Part shown: positions 1 to 11,983 of the stretch, piece after piece
Numbering within the stretch: the stretch's first letter is position 1
Layout: each line of letters begins with the position of its first letter
Assembly (NCBI RefSeq): GCF_000003855.2
Contig: NW_003101666.1
Coordinates: 661,129-725,128, forward strand
Direction: 5' to 3'
Length of the DNA stretch: 64,000 nucleotides
Source of the DNA: Blastomyces gilchristii SLH14081
Taxonomy: Eukaryota > Ascomycota > Eurotiomycetes > Onygenales > Ajellomycetaceae
Position numbers and translations under genes: made by a program
The notes under the pieces: generated by a model
What the model was told of the DNA's origin: nothing
Database searches by the model: none
Seen by the model: the letters and a program-made list of their open reading frames with translations, nothing else

Positions 1-1029
1 AAGATCTGTAAATAGAAAGATATTGAAAGCTCTTCATTTAATATAAGATAGTGTAAACTGAAGTGTGTGAAGTATGATATAAGATTACTCATTTATCTAT
101 ACTCAGTGAAGTATTCATAATACTTATCTTATATATTCACTTTCTCAAAGTTGTGCAAGATTCATTTAGAAAACTTATTTCATATTTATAAGAATGAATA
201 TTATTTCAGATCTGTGAGATTTATCTTTTTATCAGTTATTTATAATGACTTCATTTTTCTGCATAGAAACACAGCAGATCTTAAGACTTATTAAAATTCT
301 GTTGACTGTCTGTCTGTAAGTTCATATTCAATTCAATAATATAATCATATCTGACTTAGCCAGCTGATTGCAGCATCATTTTTTCAGTTGTTATTGAAAC
401 TTAATGACTCTAACAGATTTTCTGACTTGATGTATTTCATGTTCAGATTCTCATTCTGCACAGTGATCTCTGATAATGTATATACTTCTGAAGAGATTGT
501 GAACAATTGTGATAAGATTTTCAGATTTAGTATAGTTGTCTGTAAATGTTCAATCTCTCACTGCAGGCCTAAGACCTGATTTTCTCTATTCTTATTAATG
601 ATGACAATTATGTCAGTGAAGCTCTTCATTGTGAATACTTAATCTGCAGCAAATATCAATTATTGTTTAGCTTCTACCTTGATCTGCTGCTATATATACA
701 AGATCTCAATTTTGTTTAGAATTCTTATACATGTACAGAGCTTTGATTTCAGTTCAGTGATCTCAGCTGCTTTTCTTACTGCTTTGAGTAAACTCTCTGA
801 GAGATTCTACATATCTTTCAGTTCAGATAGCAGAGAAGAGTATTATTCATATTGATTAGAGAAGATATTCATTTCAGTGATTTCTCATTGATTGTATAAT
901 ATCTATCATTATATCACTATATTGTTATATAATTTCTGTTATTATTATATAACTCTGATGATGATCACTCTCTCTTTTTATTCTTCTTTTAGATAGAGAG
1001 TGAACTTCTTTGAATCTCTTTCATCACTT

Positions 1030-1475
1030 TCATTCTCTTTCTCACACCTCATCTGTTTGTGTACCATACATGGTATTCATCTGAGTGTGGAGTTTTCCCT
1101 CAACACATGAAGCAGCATCAATTGAATACTCTTTCACTCACTGCTCTTTGTACACTATCTTTTGAGATGTTCTAGAACCACACTGATATGATAACTACAA
1201 ATCACTTTGTAGACAGAATTATCACATTCTGAAGAAGTCTGTGCTTCTCATCAGTTTTTAGACATGCTATCAGATGTGATTCAAAGGTTGCTTAAGTCAG
1301 TGTACAATTACAGACATATGCTGGCTTCTTATATACTGTACACTAAATTAATTGGTGGCCGCTATGGCCTCTTTACATTCATAAGCAAGTTCAGAAGCGG
1401 CTGCGTTATCATCCAGCGGTTGTACATTCTTCCGAATCACAATATGAATGCACTCACTCTACTTTTTCATCAGTA
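1030..1475. other. Less-mutated island inside the AT-rich block
   Basis: This stretch keeps CC and GG dinucleotides and, at 1,359-1,433, five CpG sites, unlike its surroundings. On the minus strand about 35 codons read open from roughly 1,459 down to 1,355, with a balanced, protein-like composition (Asp, Asn, Ala, Glu, Lys, Cys). A stop bounds it on each side. It may be a piece of a transposon or captured gene that escaped mutation or arrived later. The family is not recognised. Confidence 0.4.
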
Positions 1476-1614
1476 AAAAGAACATACTTGCTGCTACTAC
1501 AGCTATTTCATGTGAATAACTCTACTCTAATGAAGTTCATTACTCACTGTACATGTCTATTCAGTATGAAAAGTATAATGAGAATAAAATAAAATACTAA
1601 CTCTGATAATTAGC

Positions 1615-1715
1615 TCTTCTCTCTGTACTCACATCTGTGCTCACTCTCATCTCTCTGCTCTCACTCTTATTCTTACCCTCACTCTTATCTGTGAGAGTGA
1701 GAGTGAGAAAGTGTC
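1615..1715. repeat. CT-rich tract followed by GA-rich tract, imperfect inverted repeat
   Basis: A run of CTCACTCT-like pyrimidine repeats on the left is followed by GTGAGAGTGAGAG-like purine repeats on the right, so the two arms can pair imperfectly. It lies inside the mutated AT-rich block. It could be a low-complexity remnant of a transposon end or a chance product of C/T-rich decay. Confidence 0.45.
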
Positions 1716-2192
1716 TAAGACTTCTCTCTCTTCTTTAAAGAATGAAGATGATGAGCTGAACTTATTCAGATAGATATGAAAAGCTCTCTCTAAATAAGTG
1801 TAATATAATAAGAGAATAAGAAGCTAATATTATTATATAGCAGCTCTTACTCTTATTCTTCTTTCTCTTTCTCAGACTTCTTCTCTTCTCTATTCTTTAC
1901 AGAGAAAGAAGTTCTGTTGAAATCAACTAAGTAAGTAATATGAATATTAATGAGATATATATAATAGAGAAAGAATCAATCACTGATATATTATATTAGC
2001 TTTTTCTCTCTCTTTTCAGAGCTATTATAATTCTCTCTGCTCTCTCTGCTCTTCTCACTCTCTGCACTGATAAGCTCATCTTTTTCATTCTCTCAGCTGT
2101 TCTCTGTGTTGAGCACTTTCTTTCTCTCACTGTCACTATCACTGTTAATAATGTTATATAGTGTCTCTCTCTCTCTCAACACTCTGTTCATC

Positions 2193-2221
2193 AGCTATGT
2201 CTGTTGAGAGCAGACACAGCT
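2193..2221. repeat. Short hairpin in the AT-rich block
   Basis: Two 11-base arms, AGCTATGTCTG and CAGACACAGCT, face each other with one mismatch across a short loop. It follows a (TC)n run. No function is apparent. Confidence 0.4.
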
Positions 2222-5200
2222 AATAAGTCAGTCAAGACAGAATTGAAATTGAATAATAAGTAAGAGCTCATCATTCTATCAGTCTCAGAAATCAGAGAAA
2301 TAATGATTAATTTTTCATAAGAAGTTTCAGTGCTTCTCTTTATAGAAGCAGAGAATATAAGACTATATTAACTGAATAATAAAGACAGAGCTGAGTGAGC
2401 AGCTGCTAAGAGAGAATAGATATACTGTCTATTAAGAGAATAATGAGAAATATTAAGTGTACTCTGAGAAGAGAAGAGCTCAGATAGTCAAGTCTGAAAA
2501 TTCTTATTCTTACTACTAAGTTATTATACACAAGAATGAATATAGCATCTTTAAATACAAGCTCAAGAATTTCAGTATATTCTTATTAACACAGTTATAT
2601 TAATTACTGTTAAAGAGATTATTTTCTTCTTCACTAAGAAGCAATACTCTGACAGTTTAGATTTTTATTTTATTTATACTACTCTATTTTATAAAGAAGA
2701 TTTCAAGTAGAACTTTAATAAATAAGTAATCTATATAAATGAATATGTTGAAGATTCTATACAGATATTCTTTACAAGTATCAGTTATAAATATAAATTA
2801 GTTAATATTAAAAAATAATATCTTAAAAATAAAATTTGTCAGATGTTAATCATATTTATTTTAAATCTTGATATTTAATTAACTTATAAGTTGACAGAAT
2901 AATACAGAAGTTCTATTATTAATATATTTATCAGTGAAAATATAATATTGTATATTAAATAAAGATAAAGTAAGTAAAGCTTCAGTATATTTATTAATTT
3001 TAGTTATTCTTCTTCAGAATTGTTTTCAAAGTATCAGATAGATTATTTACAGTAGATAAAGATAGTATATTTTCAATGAAAATAGAATCTTACTCTATAT
3101 TATCATTGAATTTCTTAGAATAAGACTCAACTTCAGTATTAATAATTATATTATTTAAATTCAAGTTCATTGCAATCAACTGCTACTGAATTCATACTTG
3201 ATTAAAGTACTCAATCTTCTTCTTCAGATCTTTTACTTCAATTAAAAGTATATTTAAGAAGTCAAATATATGTTTCTTTAACAGTAAAAGTAAATCTCAA
3301 GATGAGATATAATCATTCTTTAATAGACTTCTAGTAGTAGAGAATATCTTAAGCTTAGTAACAGTACTTATATATTTCTCAGTAAGTAAACACTTAAAGA
3401 TAGACTTTAAAATTCACTGTAGCTGATAAACTCATGTATTTAACAGACAGACTTGATTAAATATAAGATAGATATTCTTTATTAAATTTTTATAGTATTT
3501 CATCTCTAACTTATAGCTATTATTAAGATGTTTCATATCTAGATTAATTACTTTAAAGAAGCTGAGTTTTTCAGATCAGTTAATAAGACTCACAGTTATA
3601 ATTACTTAATACAGAGAAGAAATTTTAACAGATTAAAGTATTTAAAAATAATGAAGTATCTCAGTGACATAATTATATTAATTAGTATTAAGAAAGAAGA
3701 TAATCAGAGATGAAATAAAATACTTAAGAAGTTTAATATTATCATACTTAATAGTATAGTATATTCAAATGAATAATTCATATTCTCAGAGAAGATAATA
3801 TATAATACAGAATTTAATATCTTAAGTAAGTTAAGAGATTTAAAAGTTGATTTCATTTCAGATATTAAGAGTAAATACTTTGATATATATATCTTTAATA
3901 AACTGAAGATACTGTGAAGAACTAAGCTATTATATAATAGAATTGATATCTTCTAAGTATTTAAGATTACTAACTGAATAATCTTAATATTATATAATAG
4001 TATAAAATAGAGTAAGACTTTGAGATATGAAGCTCTGAGAAATCACTGACTTAAGAAAATAATATTTTGAATTAGTAGTAGTCATAGAATTTCAGTTCTA
4101 ATAAATAAGATCAGACTGAATACAGTAATAAGTCTTCTCAGAGACTTCAGCTTTAAAATGAGTATAAACAATAATAAAGAGTAGATTTATTTAAATATAA
4201 AATTATTTAGAAATAGAATAAAGTCAGTTATACTATTTAAAAATATCTGTAGATTTTAATTACTTTATCTTAACTGACTGAATAAGTTTTATAATCAAAG
4301 CATCTTTATATACTGAAAAGAGATAAGTTAAAAATACTGTATAATCTTTTAATAAATTAAGAAAATTATTAAATATCTTCTTATAAACTCTTATAGTTCT
4401 TATAATAGTGTTCTCATTTTCAAAAATAGTACTCAACTGCTGAAAACATATTCTATATATAGAAAGTATATTAATAACAGATATTTAAAATAATAAATTA
4501 TTTACAGTACTAAAAATACTTTTAATCTTATTATTATAAATCTTTTAAACAGTATTTGAAATAAGATATAATATTATTTACTTCTGAAGCTTATTATTAT
4601 TATCTATTATATCAGATATATTAATAATTTCTTACAGTATTAACAGTCTTATAAAATTATATATAATCTAAGTTAGATCAGTTTCTGAAATATTAAAGAA
4701 AATAATCATAGCAGTAGTAGTTATAGCAGTTATGAAATTATTATACTCAATTATCTCATCTTATACAGTCTTCTTAAAGTTCATATTATTATAGATTATA
4801 ATAACTTAAGAATCTTTGACAAGCTGCTGAAGTTTAATCTAATAGTAAGAATTAATTAAATAATTGACTCAGAAGTTAATAGAAGTTTAAAGAATATATC
4901 AGAAAATAATAGATATTATCAGAGATTATTAGAAGTTTGAGATATTAAATAGAAATATTAATAAGTTAAGAATATTAAGTTATATCTTCTCTTATTTAAT
5001 AATTTTTATTATTAATCTATTTCTTATTATATAGCTGTGATAGAGTTCAAAGTTAGAAATAATTTCTATTACTTATTATTTTACTTCTGAGCTATGAAAA
5101 TATATAGAGAGAATAGAGCTAAAGAAGTTTGAGTTTTTTAAGAAATAAAAGTGATATATAATACTTATAATAATAAACAGCTATTTAATAGCTATTATTT

Positions 5201-6110
5201 TATCTGAGTCTCATTTATAACTCTTTCAATTAATATATTTATTTTTTAGAATAGAAGTAAGTAGATTAAATCAAATTGATATATTAATCTGAATAATCTT
5301 AAAAGTAGTCTGAAAGTTAATAATATTCAGATCAGAATTATGATTAAATTTTATAAAGAAAAAAGTATTAATAAGATATTTCAGCTTCTATTTAAGTAAG
5401 ATAATATAACATTGATTATCATTGAATATCTCTACTTTAAAAAGTGTTGAATATAGTATATTTCACTGCTTTATAGAAGTACTGTATTATTAATAAGTTA
5501 AAATATTAAAACTCTGAATTTAAGTCTCTATAAAGATCTTCATTTCTTAACTGTTTTACTGTAATATTCTGATAATATAAGATAATTTTAACTGTCTTTT
5601 CTATCAGTTATAAGATATTATAGACAGATATTATAAGTCATAGTAATTTAATTATAAATAAGCTCACAGAGTATCAGTATCAGTATCAGTAATCTTGAAT
5701 TCTGAAGAAGTATTAATAGATTCAAGCTCTGTTAAGTCACTGTCTAATATATTATATTTATTATCTATATTATTAAGAGACTGTAGTGATTGTAGAGAGA
5801 ATTCATCTTTAAGTGATAAAGAATATTAACTGAAGTATATCTAATATTAAGTATCTTGAGATTCAAAAGATATACTGTCTTTTATCAATAATTGTAATAT
5901 AATAAGAAGAGATAGTAAGTTATAAAATAGCAGAGATAATAGTAGAATGACTGAGAATTTAAAAAATATTGATTTAGTAATAATTAGATAGATATTTAGA
6001 ATAGATACATGATTCTGAAGTCAATTAAATATTTTATATAAGTGAAGTTGATTTTTATATATAATAAAACTGTTTCTTCTCAGACTCTCTATAAGATATT
6101 AGATTGCAAG

Positions 6111-6711
6111 CATGTGTGAAGTCTCTTATTAGTCCAGAAGTTAGCAGGACTTGGCAGAAGTCTAAAGGAGTTTAGTTGATCACGCTAATCCGAAAATATT
6201 GAGAAGAGAGGCTGAGCATGCTGAGATAAGTTATTTAGGTAGACTCGGAGTGATGCACGTGACGGAGCGCCAAGCATTTCCGCCGAGCCAACGAAACAAG
6301 GAACAGCGAAGCGGCCGAGGAAGCTTGGACGGCAATACGTAGTTATTATATCTTTATTTTATCCCAAGCCGGCCAGCTCAACTGCCAACTTCTCCACACC
6401 TCCACCTCCACCTCCTCGATATCATTCTGCCACGCCCGTCGATACTGAGATAGCGCGTATCACTAGAGCAGCTTGCGCCGCGTGTTGTTCGTGTTGTCCA
6501 GAGTGTGGAGTGTGACTTGTGACACCCCCAGAATGACCCTGTCTGGGCCGGTGGTTGACGGGTTCTTGGTTGTATGGCAGCTATCGGTAATCCTCACGCG
6601 CGCATCCTTCTACATTTACCTACGCCGGGATATATTTATATATGTACACATACATAGCTCATATTTCTGTTCTAACTATTTGAATATCCAGAGACACCTT
6701 GGGTAGATTCT
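6111..6711. promoter_or_regulatory. Transition from AT-rich block to the first gene; upstream region
   Basis: Base composition becomes normal between about 6,110 and 6,240, with CpG-containing words such as GCACGTGACG. No gene is visible. The last 350 bases presumably hold the promoter and leader of the dysferlin-domain gene, including a CCACCTCCACCTCC run near 6,400. Confidence 0.4.
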
Positions 6712-8867
6712 ATGTCCCCAACTACCTACCCACACGACGATGGCGCCCTGGCAGTTCCAGCGGCTGCCAGTACCGCAGTCCCGCCCACAGTCGCTGCCTT
6801 CTCCCCCACCACTATTTCCGGATCATCCCTAACTTCGAGGCAGCGTTCTACGATAATAGTCCACAGGAAATCACCTCTTCTTGTCGCAACTCCTCCGCCT
6901 GTCACCCGTGCACTTGCCTACTCCCATCCCTTCCTACTCCCGCTAAATCGACTGGTGGGTTTGCTTTCATGGACGAGTGGGGATCCCTGGGAGAGCTTCC
7001 TTTTGGTTGCTGGTTTCTGGGCCACGGTTCTATACGGAGATATTATCCTGCTCTGGGCGGGCCCTATTCTGGTTGTGCTGGGATTAATTCTGGCTATGTA
7101 TTCGCGGCGATATTCTCCGCTATCATCAACCGGCCTTACTGGAGAAAAACATGGAGGGCATGGGGAAGGGGATGGTGCCTCCAAGCACCATAAGAGCTTG
7201 GATGAAATTGTAGAGACTCTAAGGACATTCACGACAAGATGCAATATCCTGCTTGAACCTTTGCTCGAACTGACTGACTTTCTTTCCACCCAGCGGACAG
7301 CTACCTCTGCAACAACTAGACCAGCGTTGATATCTTTGACAATGCGAATAGTTCTAGTAACCCCTATCTGGATCCTACTAACTTTACCGCCCTTCTGCCT
7401 CATCACTCCCCGTCGTGTTATACTTTCAGTAGGCACAGTCATCATCACATGGCATTCTAAGCCAGCACGCATATCTCGTGTCATACTCTGGCGCTCATTA
7501 ACTGTCCGGCGTCTATGCTCCATTATTACAGGCCTCCAATTTTATTCCAACCCTTATCCAAGCGACAAAGGATCGAACGCTGCATCAAAGTCTTCCCTTC
7601 TCTCGTTAAACCCTTTCCGCCGCAAATCTGACAAGAACAATTCAGCAGCTAATATTTCAATGAAAAAACGGCGAGCCGATTCATCTGGTGTCCGTTTCAC
7701 TTTTATCCTCTATGAAAACCAGCGGCGTTGGTTGGGCATTGGTTGGACCTACTCGCTCTTCGCATATGAGCGTGCTGCATGGACTGATGAGCATCTCAAC
7801 CCTGTTCCTCAAAAGGATGAATTCGAACTACCTGAAGTGGAAAGTGGAAATGCGAGATGGAGATGGGTACCTGGAAGCGAATGGCGGATCGATAACAACC
7901 CGTCCGATGTTCCAAACAAAAAGTCCTCGAAATCCGCGCAAGGTACCGGTGGGAATGGTGCCGGTGATGATGAGGGCTGGATATACTACGATAACAAGGT
8001 AAGAAACTATTTAGTAATTACCTATCCTCTTATACAGCGACGGGTTTTAATCCATCGGTTCTTCATGCTGGAAGAAGTTAATATCCTTTGCATCGTTACT
8101 AAACCCTTGAGCAATAGTGGAACGATGGCCGCCGTGGCCAAGACGGTTGGGGCAGGTATACAAGACGCCGGAAATGGTGCCGGGATGCAGAGCTCGTGGA
8201 AATATCTCCCAGTTCTGAGATTACGCCTCCACCCTCCCCTACTCTAGAAAAAGGACCATCACCCTCTCCATCGCAACAAAACAAGCCTAAGGACGACGAT
8301 ATCACCTCAGAAACAGGAATTAAAAACTGCCCACCATGTGACTCCGGCAAGGCCCGCAAACGGCGTTGGTTCGGTAGCAGTGAGCTATCAAGGGCCTTAG
8401 CCTCTTCACCAGGCTCAGCCTCCAGTTTACAAAATAGCGAATCAAGCTCAGCCATACCTGCCACGGCCACAGGCACGGGTGCAAGTACAAACGCAAGCGC
8501 TGGCACACCCACGACGAACCTCGCATCATCGTCGTGTGGTAATATCCCCAACGTTCGTGCCACCTCCACCTCCAACTCCTACAGCAACTCCCACTCCCAT
8601 TACGCGAACAGTTTTGACAATGCTGGTGGCACTGGCAGTAGTAGCAGTAGGAACAGTTTGACCTCCCGAAGACGTGGCAGGCCCGGTCCTAGCAGTCTGA
8701 TCGGAGTCGATACCGACGGCGAGAGCCTTAGCCGGAGCATCCGCGGCCAAGAAATTGAAGAGGCTGAGAATGTTGTAGATCGCTTTGGGAATCGGCCTGG
8801 TGGGGCCGCTGAGAGGGCGGAAAGGGGGTGGGGCTTGGGTGATGATGCCCACATGGGGCTAAGCTGA
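6712..8867 (+). CDS. Dysferlin-domain peroxisomal membrane protein (Pex23/Pex30-32-like)
   Basis: Two exons, 6712-7998 and 8118-8867, give 678 residues. The intron 7999-8117 has a GTAAGA donor and an ATAG acceptor. Reading straight through instead destroys the second half-domain. Hydrophobic segments near residues 92-130 and 200-260 fit a membrane protein. The N-terminal dysferlin motif starts near residue 331, with Trp-rich ENQRRWLGIGW and WTDEHLNPVP. The C-terminal dysferlin motif opens exon 2, with GWGRYTRRRKW at residues 439-449. The tail is Ser/Pro/Thr-rich and probably disordered. Family members act in the peroxisome and ER membrane and control peroxisome number and budding from ER subdomains. 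The start is the first ATG that keeps the hydrophobic region in frame. Which Pex23-family paralogue this is cannot be told. Confidence 0.85.
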
Positions 8868-9677
8868 AGACGAAAAGCAGATAAGAAGAAGAGAAGATAT
8901 TATATGTTGGTTGCTTCTAGGCACCATCCCCTTTATTAACCCCCCCTCCCCCAGAATTTCCTTTTCCTATTTTCCCCCTAAGCGTTTCCCTACATGGCAG
9001 CATCTTCTTTTATCAAAGGCGAAACGGAGCGGACTGGCAGACCGGAGGTCAAAATGGAAACAATTGAAGCATGGTTGGGAAGTATGGCGTCACTGTCTAT
9101 GCATGTTTCGAGATGATGAGCGAACTTTTCTCTACCTTCATCTTTTACCTTTTTATCCTTTTGTGTTTTCTTTTAACTTTACGACTAGGCTGGGACACGT
9201 TATGTTTTTTTTAATGAACATTTCTATGGGTGAATGGAGTACCTGCTTTATATATACTTTTCAATGTGATGTGTCTTTATGTATCACTTTCAGATTGGCA
9301 GATAGTTTCACATATTGTATTACACAGAAAGATATTTCCCAGGATTCATCAGAGATGCTACAGGGAGGAACAAACACATACCATCCAGCAGTTATAATAC
9401 AATCAATATTAGCTAGCTATAGTTATACTTATACGACCTCCAATGTAACTATTTATGAGTAGAAAGGCGATCTCAGCACAACGAATTGAGAGATTAAACA
9501 CAATAGCGTATAGAAAAAACCCAAAGGATCGAAGCACAGAAGAAGGAAAATCCAGTATATAAATAAATAAACCGCGAAACCGAGTGAATCCTGTACCTAA
9601 ATCGAACGATAAGAAAGGGGAGCGGGGATTTTTTTTTATATCTCACCCTCAAATCCCAACCCCATTTATCCCCAAAC
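8868..9677. other. Convergent intergenic region, no gene seen
   Basis: The 3' sides of two convergent genes meet here. It contains T-rich runs and AT-rich stretches near 9,250-9,460 suited to transcript ends. The open frame through 8,911-9,462 has no recognisable protein character. Confidence 0.4.
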
Positions 9678-10723
9678 TCACAACGTAATCTCCTCACACA
9701 TCCTATCCACGTCCTCCCCCTCAACCGCATCCACCCGATCCCTCACCACCATCTCAACCGCCTCATCAATCTCATCCTCCCCACCCAACAAATCCAACCA
9801 ACCCCTCGTATCATCCCGCGCCAACAACCGATCCGCCACAAGAGCCACGTCCTCCCGACTCACATTCGCCGGCACGCCTCCTTCCAAGACAACCTCCGTC
9901 GGCTTCCCCAAGTCCACCTTCCACGTCGCAGGCGCATCCATCAACGGGCCGGGCCGCAGTAATATCGCCTGGAACCGCTTCTTCCCCGCCCCGCCGCCCG
10001 CGCTCTCCGCTTCATCATCCATCACAGCGCGCTTGCGCGCCATGACGGTGAAGTACTCGTCAGCGGCCAGCTTGGCGTGGTAGTAATCGGGCAGCACGTC
10101 GTGATTGATGTGCTCGAAGCGCTCCCAGGTTTCCGGCGAGAGCCAGGGAGGCTGCTTGCGGCGGCTGCCGATGTGGGAGATTAGGAGGAATTTGGTGATG
10201 GAGGGGTTTGTGAAGGTTGCGGTGATGAAGTGTTTGGCTGCGTCGCGGTCGATGGTGTAGGTGCGGAGGGGTCCGCCTTTGCCGCCGGCGCCTGTGAGGG
10301 GTTTTGTTTTGCGGTTAGTTGGGTGGATGGATGGATGTATATGTGTGTACATAGGGGGAAGGGGAATGGTTATTTTTTATATTTTTATTTATTTATTTAT
10401 TTATTTATTTTTTTTTGGAAATATTCAGGGGAATATGAACAATGAAACAGTATATATAACATACCGGCCGCCCAAATCACATAATCCGGCTTCGCGCGGT
10501 CCACGATCGCCTTCGCATCATCGGCACTCTTCACATCGTCGAGACTGGAGACCAGCACTTCGACCTTGCCCTTCTTATTCCGACCCAGTTTCAAAATGTC
10601 GTTGGTATGGTCTGGGTTGCGGATTACGCTGACTACGTCCCAGGAGCGGTTGAGGAGGAGAGGGGTTAGGAAGCGGGCTATCTTGCCGTGCCCGCCGAGG
10701 ACTAGGACGCGGGGATTCGACAT
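9678..10723 (-). CDS. NAD(P)-binding Rossmann-fold protein (atypical short-chain dehydrogenase)
   Basis: Two exons on the minus strand, 10723-10465 and 10291-9678, encode 290 residues. The intron is 10464-10292 with a GTATGT donor and CACAG acceptor. The N-terminus carries the dinucleotide-binding motif GGHGKIA at residues 10-16 after a beta strand. A DYVIWAAG strand (about 79-86) spans the splice, followed by the GxGGKGG segment and an RDAAKHFI helix, as in the atypical SDR family that includes yeast YMR090W. Such proteins bind NAD(P) and mostly lack a known substrate. The C-terminal 100 residues include an Asp/Glu-rich region. The intron holds an (ATTT)n repeat. The enzyme's reaction cannot be named from sequence. 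Confidence 0.85.
10381..10412. repeat. (ATTT)n microsatellite in an intron
   Basis: About seven tandem ATTT units end in a poly-T run. It lies in the intron of the Rossmann-fold gene; read on the coding strand it is an A-rich tract. Confidence 0.8.
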
Positions 10724-11972
10724 ATTGGATTCTTAGACTCTCTGGGGTGTGCTGCTGAGAACGGGAGTATTATGGAGGCGAGGGGAGGATCAAAAGTGGG
10801 TTTCTTTTTTAGGATCGAATCGCAGGCGCAGATTGTATAAGAGATCCCTAGCAGGTTTATAGGTATGATAAGATAAGTTAAAGGTAGGACTGATGGGCCA
10901 AGATCTTCTTATTTTGCAGTTTACGGGAAATATCTGGGGAATATACAGTGATATAATTTATATAGATAAGTTAAGAGTCATGTTATAATTATTTATTTAT
11001 ATATAATAGTTAAGAGATGCAAATTCAAGGCCAAATCGGCCAGCGACGGCCGGCGGGAAATCTAGATCGGGCGGGTTAGGGCTATGGCGTCATAGCCGGC
11101 GCTGTAACCAACGAGAAACCGCGGCCGAGGCAGCCGACAAGCGGGGGGAAGAGAGGGAGAGAATGTCATGGAAATATGAGACACTGGATTTTTATATTCG
11201 GTTTTCTGAGATGTATTCGTTCTTGTGTGTAGATGGTTATATCGATTGTTAAGTTACCTGTGGAAAAATGAGAAATGGCTGTGGGGGATACCGGGAATGA
11301 GATTTGATGATTCATTCAACTCCTCAATAATTAATCATCCGCATATGCGCGATCTAGTTTATAGGTAACGTTAGCTTCCGTTTCGATGAGCGTCGGTTCC
11401 TGAATAAGATTCTGACATATCCTCATCATGCTGATATATCACGCAAGAGCAAGTAATCGATTGGGGTGTGGGAAGTTTGAAGTGCTTTAGTGTCACCAAA
11501 TGAGCTGCTGCTCGAGGTATAGTTATTATTTCTCATTTGGTATAGGGGGTGCATGTGTCCGCGGTTTAGATGTTCCTGTCATTCGTGTATCTCTCTCATC
11601 GGTTTATGTGTATAGAGTTGGAGTGTCGCAACGGGCCTGAATATCATAGGGAAATAGTATTCAACAGGGCTCAAGGCTGTAGATATTAGTTGAGCGATCC
11701 CATGCGCGCCTATTTTCCAGATAAACAGCGCTTCAATTTGGTTTCTCAGTTATTTTCCGGTTTCTACATTTTCACCTCTACTTTCTCTGTTTCTTCCTCC
11801 TCTTTATTCCATTTTTCGTCCTGTTTACCCCGAATGTGTAGATCAAGTTGGGAACACACAGGTATTGTGTGTTCTGCCATTTTGCTGGGGAATGAAATAC
11901 AAGAGTATTTTTCCTGGTAGTGGGGTACATGTACAATGAACAGGTAGTGGACAATATCTATCCGCTGATATT

Positions 11973-11983
11973 GTACGGAGTAC
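11973..11983. repeat. GTACGGAGTAC motif, copy 1
   Basis: This 11-base word is the reverse complement of the GTACTCCGTAC copy at 15,814-15,824 and overlaps the core of the palindrome at 15,344-15,359. Confidence 0.6.

Larger units (their letters stand above)
1..6110. repeat. AT-rich mutated block, gene-free
   Basis: No credible gene is visible here. Two 60-base lines I counted are 23% and 27% G+C. CpG is almost absent: by eye I saw it only at 1,359-1,433 before about 6,180. CpC and GpG are also very rare after about 1,700, while CpA, TpG, CpT and ApG stay common, so surviving C is nearly always followed by A or T. This looks like repeat-directed C-to-T mutation of old transposon DNA, but in a different context from the classic CpA-to-TpA type. 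I could not recognise any transposase, reverse transcriptase or terminal repeat. The block runs off the left edge and gives way to normal composition about 600 bases before the first gene. Confidence 0.8.

Noticed and set aside
2500..6000. A retrotransposon polyprotein in the AT-rich block
   Set aside because: I tried to read reverse transcriptase or integrase motifs on parts of both strands and found none. Any such gene is mutated beyond recognition.
6918..7523. A 201-codon open frame antisense to the peroxin-like gene
   Set aside because: It overlaps exon 1 fully and has no family resemblance, whereas the plus strand has the dysferlin motifs.
8911..9462. A 183-codon frame after the peroxin-like gene
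   Set aside because: It is Phe/Ser/Thr-rich from a T-rich 3' flank and has no motif.
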